A stretch of 64,000 nt of DNA from Ischnura elegans (taxonomy: Eukaryota; Arthropoda; Insecta; Odonata; Coenagrionidae): the NCBI RefSeq assembly GCF_921293095.1, contig NC_060248.1, positions 74,283,243 to 74,347,242 on the forward strand, written 5' to 3'. A model generated the notes under the pieces. The model was not told where the DNA came from. It ran no database searches and saw only the letters and a program-made list of their open reading frames with translations. Both the position numbers and the translations under genes were made by a program. Each line of letters begins with the position of its first letter. Position 1 is the first letter of the stretch. Shown here piece by piece: positions 12,401 to 27,400 of this stretch.

Positions 12401-15400
12401 AAGTTGGTTTTGGCATTTGGTTTATTTTTTCTAGTAATCTTTTAAAATGAAACCAATTTTCAACCAATTCATCATAAAAGGTGAACCCCCATATTTTAGC
12501 TAATTTTCTTGGAAATAATTAGTAGGGAGAGGGGAAAGCTATCAGCTCACACCTTAAGCTTTGGCAACTATGTAAACCTTATTCATCCTTGTTGTGAGAG
12601 AATCATGCTTTTAGTACTATTAAGTATAATTTTTATTTCATACAATGAAGGTTGGAATGGCCTGCTTGCTTATCAAACAGTACTGTTCTTTACTTAGGTT
12701 GCTTGAGAACCCCCACCCACACAATTTTTGGATTTCAAGTCACAGAAATGACCAAATGGATGAAATTTTCTAATGAAAGGCCTGCTGCTCGGCCAAATCT
12801 GCAGGCAATGGCTAATATATCTAGAATTATTCATAATCTATTTATTATCTTAACTATCTTCATTCCCAAACATTTAGTCCACTGAAACTCATGCCTGTTA
12901 AAATTGTCATTAACAGGGTTCCCACTCAACCTTGAAAACCTTAAAACCCTGAATAAGCCGTGAATTTCTTATACTGTGAAAAAACCTGGAAAAAGTCATG
13001 AATTTCGTCCTGAAGCTGCTAAAGCCTTAAAAATCTCTCAATCTTGATTTTACAAATGTACTTAGAACTGCGATTGACAGATTAAAAGAAAAATGGATAT
13101 TTCAATCATATTTCAAGGTCAGTCAATCGCAGGCATGCTCACAGATTTATCTGGACACATCTTTTGAAGCGCTATTATTGGTCTGTGTGCCATGATGACA
13201 CATTGGCCTTAAGCCTATACTAAAGCCGAAAGACTGGTAACCAAAGTGCTCATTAACATTTGCGAAAATGCAGCCATTTCTTAACTTCTCTGGCACCCTA
13301 GTCCCTCTATTTTCCCACTCTCAACCTTTAGCCGGAGCTGAATTTTGCAAGCAATATGTGACGTCAGGAGAGATAGTACTTTCATTGCTGTGTTTGCATT
13401 CACAGTGTCTGTCGTGTTTGTAAAATTCTTAGTTAACATGCAGCGGATGATTGTTTCATGATCAATATTTCTGCCTAAAATGATTTACAGTTGAGGACCC
13501 CAAATCCAGAAAGCTTGGGACCGAAGGGCTTCTGGATTTCTGGTCTTCATAGTATATTTAGTAAATTAATTAATTTATACATGTGCACAGGCTTTTGTAC
13601 TTGATATTTGATATCCTTATGTGTCCCTGACAAGGTTCTTAGCATATGTCCATAGCATGTGCTAACTTCCTACTCATCCCAGAAAAAGGCTTGGAGAGTG
13701 GTGCCACGAGGTGGCAAGTCAAAATACTACGCAGAGGAATTTTCAAATGTTCTGGATTTCTGGTTTTCCGGGTTTCTGGATTCCGGATTTGAGGTCCTCA
13801 ACTGCATGTACAAATGAATTTGAAGACATTTAGATCATGAAAACCTGGAAAAAACTGTGAATTTTATCATTTAGATTGAGTGGGAACCCTGATTAAACAT
13901 TTTTCTTTCATAATGGCATTTCATTGAACAGTGTTTTATGGCACAAAATCCTTTTTCTTATTGATTCTTACGTATCATGTTTGTTTGGTTGTTAGTCAAT
14001 TATTGTTGTATTTTCATTGCCAGGAATCAGATATCATGCTTATGCCAAAAGATTACTCTGCACTTTTCCTTTCATTTTCTCGTGTTAAAGTAGAAAATTC
14101 TTTTTGAATGAAGAGCTATGACTCTCTAATTCTGCATAATTTATTTGGTCATGGTTTCATCATGGAACATCATCAACAGGGATTAACACAGGTAAAAATA
14201 GACAACTGTGCATAAATAAATTATTTGGAATTATGAAGTCATAGCTCTTCATTTGCAGTGATAAGCTAATTCCACCAAGTCAAGCTGGAGACTTCTACTT
14301 TCATTCAGACAATCCATTTGCACTCTAAATTCAGTTCTTGGTATATAGCTGACCCAGGCACTTTTTGTTGGTGGTAAGGATTTCTTAAGTTACTTGACCT
14401 TTCATACTCCTAGTCAGTCAGCTTTATACGAAAATAGGTCAAGGTCGCCCTACTTTAAAGCACCTAGAACCATATCTTTGATCCATAGTGATGACTAGGT
14501 CAGAAACAAATTGATTAATTCCCAAGTGATAGTTCTTTGTCATATCCCAAGTGATCCTTTGACATATTTTATGATTCATGAAATGCTCTTATTAGATAGT
14601 TTACATCTAATTTCTTTACTGTTGTAACAATGGGTTGTTATTATTGTAATAATTTGAGATATGATATCAGTTATGTTGCAAGATATGGAATACACATTAT
14701 GGTATTTTTAATATTTTCCCTTTGTTTTGACCAACTTTTTCTTGTTTTTTTCTGTTATTCTTGTGATTTAAAGATGATTTGTACCCCAAAAAGTTCTATT
14801 GATGGACTAATAGAGTACCAATGAGCCTTATAAAATTTCTAATTTTATTTGGTAAAGAATTCAAAAACAAGCATCGATAATAATTAGGAAAAATTAGTAT
14901 ATAAATTTTGAAAGCCTATTCTTTTACGATTAAAACATTTTTGTCATGAGCTACAAAAGATTATATTTACAACTTTCTTCGTATTGATTTTTTTTTTACC
15001 AGGGTGAGTTTTTTGGAACAGTAAATATTCTTGTGGAAATAAAGCATACTTAATGCTTAATGTGTGATGTATGACTTCATTTTGACTATATAGCTCTATT
15101 GTATGCTGTGATTGAGTCAAGGTTTGGAATCATATATTAATCATTGTTCTTGGAGTACCGACTTTTTTATAAATAAGTAATTTTCCTTGGTATTTAATGA
15201 TATATTTTACTATTTAGTAATGTACATATTATAATTTTATGTTAAACACGTGCATTTTAACCCCCAGAACAAGTTATGTTTCTTGGTGAGAATGAGTGAA
15301 TTCCTGAATCCATATCCTTTCAAGTTAATGTTTTACCCTTAAGGTTGTAGTACCACCTCTCCGTAACTATTACTGCTAGAAGAATAACTTTTGTTCCAAG

Positions 15401-18400
15401 CATTGTGAAACTGAAGAGCAACATAAGATTTGGGAATGGGTAAATTCAGTGAAATGTTTTTCTCGTGCATTATTAGTCAATCAACTATCGTTCTATATAT
15501 AACAGTAATTTAAAGGCCTACACCTGTGTTACCTGACAACTGGTCTGTCAAATGTAAGGTACTTCACTGTATAGGACTCTTTTGTGTCTACATAAACCAA
15601 ATTCAGACAGTTTTCATACTCTTAATACATGTTGTCTAACATGTTAACTTTTTCTCTCATGGAAGATTCTACTGCCTTTGCATATTTTTACTGACGAGTT
15701 TGGTTTAGGTGTAACAAACTTTGAACCATATTTAAAGTTTGGCTTCATTGAGTTATACTCATATGTAGGATGTATGGTTTACTGTTTTGCATTTATGCTT
15801 ATATTTATACTTATAAGCATTTAAACTGTTTGAGTTCTTATGTTCTGTACGTTTACTTATTATATTTAATTTGATTCCTTTTTTACATAATCTCGTGATC
15901 AAGAAGTACAGGAGGTTTTGGATGGTGGAAACTTAAGTACATATATAAGCTATTGAGATTTAAGTATTGCCTTGTGGACTCTGTATTCTTCAATACTTAA
16001 TCATTTTGCTACTCACTGGCAATTATTGTTTTAAAATGGGGAAATTATTGATGTTTTGAATGAAAACTTATGGGAAGCCGTGAAGTTCACATGATCCATG
16101 ATAAATAAGCATTTGTTTATTTCGCATGGTTTGACACTAGAGTTACCAGATTTCTTTAGGGAAATGAAACGAAAACTTAAAACAAAGTTGGGAAGCGTTG
16201 TGTGTCATTGTTTTGCATTCCTTTATCGGGAGTATAGAACATAATTTGGTGAACCATAATTTTCAGTACCATGCCATGTCTGTTGGGGTCTTGTAAGTCT
16301 TATTAAAAAGTTTAGGTGTGAAGGTATTTTGGTCCTTATTCTGTTCTCTAAATTAGTTTCTCAGTTCTAAGGTAGATTTTTAACCTTCTGTAGTCGTAGA
16401 AGTTTTGCAGGAAATCCTGTCCCTGTTGCATTAAACTTTGCCTTTTTTTGTATTTCTGTAATCTAAATCCATCTCACCATTAAGCTTTGAGAATATAAGT
16501 TTAACTCTCTTTATTACAAATTAAAATTTTCACCCTTGCTTTTACTTGATTTTACAGACTCTCAGGGTGCATTATTAGCTGTGAAGGTGATATCCAGGGG
16601 CACGAAGAGTAGCAGTCCATTGCCTTCCTCCAGTCAAACTCTTTCTCAGGAATCAACCTCCAGTGGACCAGTAAAGAAGGAACACCTTCATGTGCCATCA
16701 CCTTTCAAGCCAAGTGAACCTGTGATATCCGAACACACTCATTCGTCAGTGTCAGCTACTCAGAAATTAGATGGTCTTGTTTACCCACCAAAGGTGGACA
16801 GACAAAAAAGAGATATTGTTAGTGGCAGTGGATTAATGTTTAGTCGGGACATATCCTCCAGTAATGTTAGTGATTCAAAGAGCAGTTCTCACGGCAAAGT
16901 AGATGTGCTACAGAATCCTTCAAGGCCCCCTGCAGGCTCTAGTGCAGTTCTTCCTCCTATGTCCTTACCTGTCTCCTCAGCTACTGGAAGTAGCACTATC
17001 ACCAATGCTCCATCTTCATCCAAGGCCCCTAATAGGACTGCTGGCATGGGCCAACTTCCGAATGATGTAACACATGCTAAGGTATCACTACCAATTATGT
17101 CTGGTAAGTCAGGCCCCAACTGCATTAATGATAAAGCAGTGGAATCCCATTCAGTGAATGTGAGTAGAAAAGGCGAATCAGGATCCAGTGAAAAGACTAG
17201 GGGATTACAGCAAGGCCAGTCATTTTCTAGTGCTAAGAAATTGGGTCTAGAAAAAGCCAAAGCTGGTAAAGCTTCAGTGCCTGGTGTGATGACTGGTGGA
17301 GGAAGGTTGGTAGACAAATCCACTACCAAGGTCAGTCAAGCTGGTGCTCCTACTGAAAAGAGGGAATCATCCAAGTCTCCTGCTAATTCTCCTCCTTTAA
17401 CACCTTCTCCATCCCCATTACCTGCTGAGGTGAAGTCAAAAGTTTCCACACTCTCCATAGACCTTAAGGGGAAGAATCCTTCACCTATGATTAGAGAAAT
17501 GAAGTTAAAAAATCCTCAAATGATATCATCAGTGGACTTGAATGCCAAGCGTTCATTGCCTTCATCTCCTAAAAAAGACATGAATGCCCAGCAGGTGCAC
17601 CAGCATATTAGGAAAGCCATTGAGACTTTAGCCATGATAAAGAAAGAGCATCGGGTTATTGGTAAATCTTCACCTCACTTCATAGCAACAGAGAAAGAAT
17701 CTGAGGAGAAAGCTGTGGAACGTCCATCAGAAGAATTCTGTGAAACACCTTATGTGGTAAGTCTTCACAATTAAGCTTCCACTCAACATGGTTGTGTGTT
17801 AATGCAACAAAATTGATTGCTACTAGATAATTACTTTAATCTTATTTGTTGAAGTTAAATATATATCTTCTCATTGAAACTACAGTACTTAAAATGCTTT
17901 TAATGAGGCGAGAAGAAATTATCTCAAGAATGGAAAGATTTTTTAAAATTTTCGGTGAATTTAATATATGGCCTGGTAAAGGAATTGGTAAATGTATTTA
18001 TCACATCCTCTTTAGCCACGCACTTGATTTTCACACATTCAGGATAAGGAGCCAATCCCTTTCACTGGGACTCTGGGCACTTCAGATATATTGTTTATGA
18101 GGTGTCTGAAGGCTTCACGTAAGATTTAGACCCACGATACTTTGATGAGCAGCTAAGCACTCCACCCACTAGGCTACCATGCTCCCATAGGTATACTAAA
18201 TCACAAGATGCTCATCAATTATACCAATATAATCAATGCAGATGGACAAATTAAGACCCCTTTGCTCATGACTATCAGCCCTGATTACAAAAAAATTCTT
18301 TATTTTGAGGACTCTTGTTCTCTGAAATTTTGCCTGAGCCAAAATTCATCTCTGAGGGTGTAGGTGAAAAACTTAATTTTTTTAGCAATGTGAGCATTCA

Positions 18401-21400
18401 TTAAAAGGATTATCCAAAATAGTTATCTGGTAATTTCTTTGATCACTCAAATTTAAAGCATATCTTCCATTATAACTTACCTATTCACTTGAGATGACAC
18501 CAATTGGATTTGTCCTAAAGTTATTGAGGGGGCCTTCATAGACACCAGATGCTCATTGGCATAGGTACTATTGCTGCCTGAAGGGAACTGCAAATTTGTT
18601 GCCACCATGATAGGATTTATAAATTTTTTATTCTGTGAAACCAATTTGTGTACCTGGGAGTCATTGCATTCTGTGTGCAATTAGAAAAATAAATTACCTG
18701 CATAGTGTCCTGAAGTTGAGGTTTTCCATGCAGGACTTTTTTGTGATTGTACTCAGAAGCTTAAATTTTTTATTCATATCCTGTTGTTTTATCCCCTCTC
18801 AATAATGAAATATTTAGTATATGGGACATTACATGCCAAAATTGGCTAAAATTACCATTGAGGTAACTGATATTTTTTTTAGGAATATGGAAAATTGTCA
18901 TAAAGTCGAACCGAGTTAAAGCAAGTACGGGCTGCGAGACCCCCACCATTGCAAGAGAAAGCCAAGGCACCGTCAATTGACCTTATGATTAGCTTGTAAA
19001 AAAATTTTATTCAAACCTTATGTTCAAACATGCAAATATTATTCGTTATTAACATGCATTCATTTTTACGAGGCCCTTTTGGTGTTGGCACTCACCATAG
19101 TGAGTCTTCATCACTGGGACACCTTTCGATAAATAAGTAGTTCATTTTGGTGAAAATATTGTGGCTTTAACATTCGTGAACGCTCGATCTTCTTTTGTTC
19201 CTTGGGTGGCAGAAAGCAGTCGACAGCATACCTGCACATCCGTGAGTTGCATGAATGGAGAGCATTTTAAGGTAGACACCATGGCCAAGAAACACGAAAC
19301 ATGTCAATGAGAAAATGAAAATAATTGAGCAATATGAGAATGGCATAATTAATATATCTTCCTATGCACTCATCACAGTTGAAAGAAAAAAGCTGCCCAG
19401 GAATGCTGAACATGAAGAGTTAGAAGGAGCTTTATTCGGGTGATTTTTCCCACTTCAATCTGTGGGGACTACTGAGAAAGGGGATATGCTTAAGGCTAAA
19501 GCAGAGTATGTCAGTGATAGATAGAGAATCGAGATCTTCAAATGTTCGGAAAGTTGGTCATACAAATTCAAAGCGAAAGCATCATCTCCCTTCATAATTG
19601 CTGGTGATGCCTGAGGTGTGAACCGCTTGCTTTTGTTTTACTTAGTGACGTTAGCATAATATCTGCATTATATTTTTCGTGAAATAATATCAATGTAATG
19701 TCTTGTAATACCAATTTTAATTCAAATTGTTCCGTGGATACATTCAGTGTATTATTTCAATGACGTTGCGGGCGTAACAGTCCAAATGGAACTTTTTTTT
19801 AAAACAACGACAATTTTAATCACATAATTATGCATGTTTAGCATACATTTTTAGTGTAAATAATGAATATATTACATTGGATGATAGAAACAGTCTTCTG
19901 AGGCAGGATTGTTCCTCCACTTTCCACCGTTTTCATTTGTAGAAACAAATGCTATATGTTATTTTACACAACTTCCACAAAACGCACAGGAACAATTAAT
20001 ATCACTCATGGAAGCATTTGAGGCATTAAATAACTGCAGTGCAGTTTTATCAGAATTGTTTGAACTTTCAGCGGAAAATAACAAAATAATAGAATGATCA
20101 CGTAAACGCATTAGGTACATACAAAAATGGCTTCGTCGGTTGCACATTGGGACAATGAGTGACAAAGCAATGCTTTGAATGATTTTTATCTAGTACAGCG
20201 CTTATAAATTGAATGGCTAGTTTGTTCTTATGGTAAGGAAATTAGTGACGCCAAAATATCGCCTTTCGTCTGGATTTATGCTGAAGTTTATTGGATACAA
20301 ATGTGTTTGTCACCTCGTCAATCATGTTCTTTTATTAGTGTTGACAATAGGTTTATTAGCTTTAATTTGCTCCATCTCCAGTAAAGTGACAATTCGCTCT
20401 AGCGAGTGTTTATTGGAGCACCGTTGGGTCTCGTTTTATCGAGGTTACACTGTATCCTGATTGCAGTATGGAACACCCATAGCCATTTTGTAATGTACAA
20501 CACTAATGATGAGATTTGCAGTGTCTTGGAAGTAGAATTTTTTATAAGAGTCTTTACATTTAACTGCTTGTCTCCATAAATATGGATGCTGAAGTCACAC
20601 AGAAGAGCTCATTGTAAATCTGTTGCATTGAAAGAGTATAAATATGTATTAATAATTAAAATGTTGGCAAGGGATAAATTTTGTTACAATATATTAATAT
20701 TCAAGGTCATTTTAAAGAAGTAGCTACATTCTCATTTTACTCATTTGTTATGATACAGGTGTATTCCTCCTCACCAAGTTAGAAAAATTTATGTGCCCTT
20801 ACTAGCTTCATATGTGTGCAGCTGAAGATGAGGCTTTTTTTCTTGAAGTAGCCAGCCTTAAATCAAATGTCTAGCCAGCCTTACATCAAACGTCTAGCCA
20901 GCCTATTATTTCATAAAACAAACTTGAGAATATAATGTTACAATAGATTGAAGAATTAATAAAAAAAAACCGTTTTTATATAAATTATAAAAATTAAAAG
21001 TTTGCAATGAATAAAAAATAATATGGAATCCCATTTTTATTTGAACTTAAAAAAAGAAAATAAATGCCCTTGCCTTGGCCCCGTCTTGCGCTAATTTAAG
21101 AGTGTTCAAAACCAAAATCGTGGCAAGTTTCACTTTCAACATCTTAAATTCTTTCCTTGTAAATATCCATTACAATACCACAACTAAAATTGCTAATACA
21201 TGATCATGAATTTATATCATAACAGTGTCAAATGTAAGGTGAATGCTCTCCTTTTTGTTTTGAACATGAAGTCTTTTTATCTAAAAAATTTAAACATGGA
21301 CCTTAGGCCAAGGCAGGTTGGTTTATTTCCTTCTTTTTGGTTCTTATAGAAATATGGGGTTTAAATTAATTTTTCAATTTAGTGTAATACTCATTGTTTC

Positions 21401-24400
21401 CTAACCATTAGAATGAGGCAGAAGAACTATTTGTCCATAATCTAGCCTAAATTTCTACAATTTTGGGAGTGAGATCTTACAAAACAATAATTTTCAATTT
21501 GAATTGAAGTCTCTTTAGTATTCATTTGGTGCCCTTTCATCCTTATAACATTAGGAAAACTGACCTATAGATTTACCATAATACAGAATGTTTCCATCTA
21601 CTTGCATTTAATAATTTATTCATTATTTTTAATGAATCACATTCGGTCGTCTCTCGAAACTTTGTTCCACAAAGTGTTTCTTTACCTTGGCAAGTAGCAT
21701 TGTTTCTGATGCACCACTCATCACTTTTTCACCAATGAAGCATTAGTGGCTGCATTGCATGTAATGCATAATGACGTGATCACAGCTTTAAGATGGCCAG
21801 GATAGGTAAGATGTATAAAATCAGTGTGCATTAACGGAAACTGTATCCCAGACACTGTCACCAGGCCATCTAAGGCATAGAGTGCTAGTCCGTGAGAACC
21901 GCGCATCCATGGATGCCATACACACAGTATAACACACTTTCTGTGTAGTTGGTATGGTGCAAAAGGTGCACCATTATTGAATCAATATGGCTATAGGTAA
22001 CCTCATAAAAATTGCGATACCCGTTGATTGAGGCCTTTCAATGCTGGTGAAAAAGCCACTGTTGCAGCTGGCATTGTAGCTAAGTAAAGGAAATGTAAGA
22101 GTAATTTACCTATCAGCAGAGTTTGTTTAGATTTCCACTAATATATATTTATACTGTACCTTAAGTACCTTGAAGTCCCTTATCACATGATATCAACTGG
22201 AATAGCAACACACACAAAAATACACTGTAGTGCCATCCAAAACCCACCATGTCACTGAATAACACGTCACCATCAGTAAATTTTGATTGAGCTGTAAGAT
22301 GAAATACAATGTAGGACTGATATGTTTTCAAACCTGTGTCTACATTCTTTCCGTAAGCCACGGCAAAGGGGTTGTGGTGCGTTCTAGTGTTTTCAAAATC
22401 TGAATTGGGTATCATGAGCCTGTAGTAGTGTTTATCATGTAATATGTAGCCCCTCCTGCATACCCACTAAACCTACATCATAGAAACACTGCAAAGTAAT
22501 TTTTATGCAGTGGCAAGACTCAAATGCTTTGAAATTGTAACTTCTTACTTAACCCGCTTTTCTGCCTGTGCTATGCACTTCATGTGTGAGAGGAGTAAAT
22601 GAGTTCAAATCATTTAGAATTTTAATTTGCCGCTCCCATCCTCAAAATGAATTCTGAAGTGAAATTGTGAATATACCCTGTGTGCTCAAAACTACATATT
22701 ATAAGTGGTGTCGAGAAAATAAGAAGCTGGAAGAAATTATTGTGTGTATGAATGGTGCGAGCATCAGATATTGGAGGACAATGAAGGATAATTTTCAATC
22801 TACAAAAAAAGTACGAGAGCTTTTCGGGGTAAAAGTGCAAAATACACTGAACTCGCTTCATACGTCTTTGATCAATGACTATGAATTTGCAGTGTCAGCA
22901 TAAATGAGTAAGGTGAAAGCAAGAGAAATAGTGAGAGAATCAGCCGTTTCTCCTGCAGGCTGTACAGCAAGCTGAGGATGGTTTCCATGATTTTTCATTG
23001 GAAACAGTCTTATCAATCAGGTGAAGAACATCAACTTCCCAGAGCTAACCAAATGCATATACAATAAGCTGGAGAACTTTCGGAGGTATATTATTCAGCT
23101 AAGGAAATAACAGCACTACTTACTGGGATAATTTGGAGGTACAGACCAAACAATAATGTACTTTGAGATGCCATCAAAAGCAATTGTTAATGGTATTGAC
23201 CAGAATTCTGTGCATGTGTAGGTGGTAGTTATGATAAATAGCATTGTATGGTGATGTTAACAATGCTGGCAGATGAGAAAAAACTCCCACCTTATATTTT
23301 AACAATAAAATATACCCAAGAAAGTGATCTTTCCAGCTGGTATGATAGTGAGGACACACGAAATTGGTTGGTTGCACCCCAACGTGGTCTGAGACTGGAT
23401 TGTGTATAGGAATCTCTTCCTGGTGTCTTACTGTAGAGCATGTTTGTACTCAATACTTTCGGGCACTCATGGGGAAAAAAGGACCTACTTTGTGTAGATT
23501 TCTGGATAGAATTTGTCATCAAGAAAGATGATTCCAGAGAACATAGTCATCAAAGGTGTTAAGAAATGTGGCATTTCAAACGGCATAGATGGCAACGAAG
23601 ACATCGAGGTGGGGGTAGTGAAATTGAGGACATGAGTTTCTCACATCTTAGAGGCAGTAACAAAAATGTAATAAAGAGTACCATTATGATGTAAATATTC
23701 ATTAGAGATTGATGTTTCTAGATCCACGAATTTATTGATCTTCCGTTAAGAATAATAATTGCTAAAATAGTGAACTTAGTTTTTTCGTGCGTTCCCTAGA
23801 GGTTCCATGTTGAATGCTCCCAGCCCACAGCTATTGTGCTGAAAGCAAACAATGGCTGATGAGACCACTGCTGATATCAGGCATCCATCTGATACTGATG
23901 GCTTTCTGCTTTCATTTGTTAATTTGCTAATATCATATTTGTAAATATGTTACACAGTCAAATTATCGGGTTGAAAAGGTCATAATGCTGCAATTGCTTT
24001 CATTAGATATCACTTCAAACAGATGTCGTTTATGCTGGATATGTGATCGTTTACATCTGTAATTATTGTGTGATGTTAGGAGAAAATATGCACCATAAAA
24101 CAGGCTGTGTATTCTGATGATATCAGTATGTAATACAATAAGTCTATGATGAAGATGTACATCAACACTCAAATTGAGTATAGGATTTTTATTTTAGAAT
24201 GCACATTCATCTCACGGTAAAATTATGCAGGCAATACAGCAAAAATTTGATTTTTGATAAGAAAAATTTTTTTCTCATGAGCCTGCCTGAAAATGGGGGT
24301 GGGCAGGATGCACAAAGGTAACATTTGAGCAAGTAAATGTGGTAATCCAATTCTCTTCCTTCCCTGCTTTCCTTACATTCTTCCCTCTAACATGGCATCA

Positions 24401-27400
24401 AGGTTCTGTCTCTGCTCAGTTCTCACTCCACCTTAATCCTCTGTTTCCTTATAGAGTTTCCACATCTTGCGTATCTTGTCTCGCTCTTCATCATTCCTTT
24501 TCTTCTCTGTGCATTTCACCTTCGTTTCAAATGCCTCCAGTCTTTTCTCATTCTCTCTCCTCTCTGTGTACAATACTGGTCTGTGCTGGTAAAGCACTTG
24601 CTTTCTCTTTACTCTTCAACTTTGGTCCTCTTGTCTCCTTTGCTAATGCAATTTTCTTCTTGATATCCCTGTTGCTGTCTTCGCTTCCCAGATACACAGC
24701 TGAATTGCTCCACCTTCTCAAGCCTGTACTCATCTACTTTTTGTTTAGTCTCACATTCCTTGCTTGTAATATATCACAAACCCTGTAACTTTGGTCTTCT
24801 TGTAATTAATCTTCAAGCCATATACCCCGCACCGTTTACCAAATACATTAACCAATTCTTATAACCTACTAGCTTACTGACTAACGGTTTCTAGATATCA
24901 TCAGTGAATCTCATTGTTTTAAGCAATTTAGTAATGCATAATTTTACTTTACGAATGTAAGCTCATTAATGCAATTCTGTTTATCTTTTGCATCCATATT
25001 CCTTGAGATATGCATTTACAAGTAGATACACTTACATAAAACTTAGTTTTACAACTTTGTAATATCTTCAATCACTTCATGTATTGAGCCTTCAGCCTTA
25101 AGATTTTCATATTGTAATCAAATGACGATAATTAATCGTATTCAGTCAAAATTATTTCCGTATCTGGTGTCAGTAGGGGCTATTCCATGTAAAATATACA
25201 TGGAATAACCCCTTCAATTGTATGTAACTGAGAGATTCGGTTAAACTTGCAGTAAATGATTCTCACAGATTTTCTCCTTTACGTGTAAACGAAATAAGTG
25301 AAAATATTTTCACTTTAGTGGAAGATTTACATTTAACCCTTCATCAGGATCGAGATATTTTGTTACATGTTGTGCAGCTTGGGGCAAAAGCATGGCCCAG
25401 CTTCATTATATTTTTCTAGTAAAAGTGATGAACTTTTTGGTTGAAGTTCTATCTATCAATTAGCTTTAAATTTTATTTATGACTCATCAGTATTTTTTAC
25501 AGAAGAAACTGGTTATGGTTATTTATGAAGCTAAATGCTGAGTACTGTAAAAGTTACTCACCCAAAATTTTGAGGACATTAGGATTTGCCCTTTGATGGA
25601 GGATAATCATTTGTTACATTAACTATCTCCGAGGCGAGGATATCATCCAATCTTTACCACCGGCTAGCCCTCTGTGCTCCGACACCCGCCACACGAGGCG
25701 TGTGATCAGCATATTGTTCATTAGAGAAAATCTTAAAAACCAACAGCATTCGAAACCAATTGATAAATTTGCAATAATCAACTAGTGTGAATGACCCTTT
25801 GTCGCCAGTCTTAAACAATTATGTTAACACTGATGCTGGGTTTTTATGTTCCCTTCACCTCTGGATTATGGTTACCCTTTTTAGCAAATCCATAACCTTC
25901 AAAATGTACAACCCATTCATAGAAGTAAGCATCTAACCCTGCCCAATTTTTTATTATTATATGACTCTTTATCATTAAAAAAGTTTATTTTGCATATGTC
26001 GTATTTAAAATGATTTGAAATACATAAAGAAATACGAAACGAGTGAACAACCTGAAAAATAACATTAGCATTGTTTTCCATGTCGGAGACTCAAATCTCA
26101 TGATCTCCAGCATTACAATCAGACGTTTACAATAGAAACCAACTGTCATTACCGGGGCAAGTTTGCAGAAAATGCACACAAAATTATCAGTAAATCCGAC
26201 ATGAATCGAAAGAGAATGATCAATTTGCAAGTATCTCCCTCTGAGACAATATATTTTCCTCCACAAACGAAATATTTTCGGCGATTAACAAGGAAAAAAA
26301 AAAGAGTAGGGGAAACTAAAATTTCTCGGGAAGCAGAAGTGGTGCCACAAACTTTGTCCTAAAACTTTTGAAAGTACTGTACAATTGGACCCCAGACATT
26401 CGTGAACCCCTTCTAAGAGTGCAGGGTTCCCACTCAACCCTGATAACGTTAAAGCCGTGAATTTGTCTACCGTGAAAAAACCTGGAAAAAGCTGTGAATT
26501 GCGTCGTAAAACCTTAAAAATGTCTCAAACTTTATCATAGAATTACGATTGACAGATCAAAAGAAAAATCGATATGTCGATCATGTTTCAAGGTCAGTCT
26601 CGTGCATACACTGTCCACACATTTATCTCCACACGTATATTCGAAGCGCAATTATTGGTCCATGTGCCATGACGACACATTGATCTTGAGCCTGTGATTG
26701 GAAGACTGGTAAACTAAGTGTTCATTAGCCCTTTTGAAAAATCAGACACTTCTTCTGTTCCTATACAATTTTACCATTAACAACTTTCTTTGATTATGGT
26801 CATAGTAATGTAGTTGTTTCTTATTGATCTATAGAAGCATGGTAATTATTTTTTTTGTGTTTGGTGTAAAGTCAAAATAAGTCGAGTGGCTACTTCACTT
26901 TTAGCGTTGAAGCATGAAATATCTCGTTCATAAGTCAACTGTATCAGTATGATCGCAATCCTTTTGAGACCATTATGGCGCAATGTCATTACACAGTAAT
27001 AATTACATTTATTTTTCAGTGTATGTGAAATACATAGTTATGTTATTACAAATTTATCTAATTTAAATAATTCTAGTTGGTTTAAGAAAATACAACTTCC
27101 AAGTGTTTCTTTTCCCTAGGGTCCATAATTTTCTTGAAATGTCCACCAGATTTCTAGGTGGTACTTTTATGAAAATATACAAGTGCTACTACTGTAATTA
27201 TAGGATGCAATTTTTAGTTTCTACAAAATATTTTAGGAAACTATAAACTTGTTCGTTTTAAATGAGGATGTAAGGCATTTCAACAATTTTAATATGCACT
27301 AATTTCTCGTGATGATTATTTTATTTTCTTTCCTTATTTCCACCCCAAAAATGTCGACAAATTTTCTCTTTTTCATTTGGCCCCTAAGCCTGAAATGCTC

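Larger units (their letters stand above)
8980..16557. other. NCOA6 intron 3 (7.6 kb)
   Basis: AT-rich intron with donor GTAACT and acceptor GATTTTACAG. It contains a nested MITE at 12914-13891 and a hairpin at 14107-14253. In 8980-12913 and 14254-16557 no coding exon, RNA gene or bounded transposon was recognised. Confidence 0.7.

Noticed and set aside
24339-24788. 149-codon + strand open frame with hydrophobic stretches
   Set aside because: It lies opposite a recognisable LINE reverse transcriptase fragment on the minus strand and is its shadow.
26373-26937. Possible Tigger-like element around the partial family A MITE (CAGTTGACTTATGAACG in reverse complement at 26937)
   Set aside because: Only the right end looks like a pogo-type terminus; the proposed left end near 26380 matches poorly.
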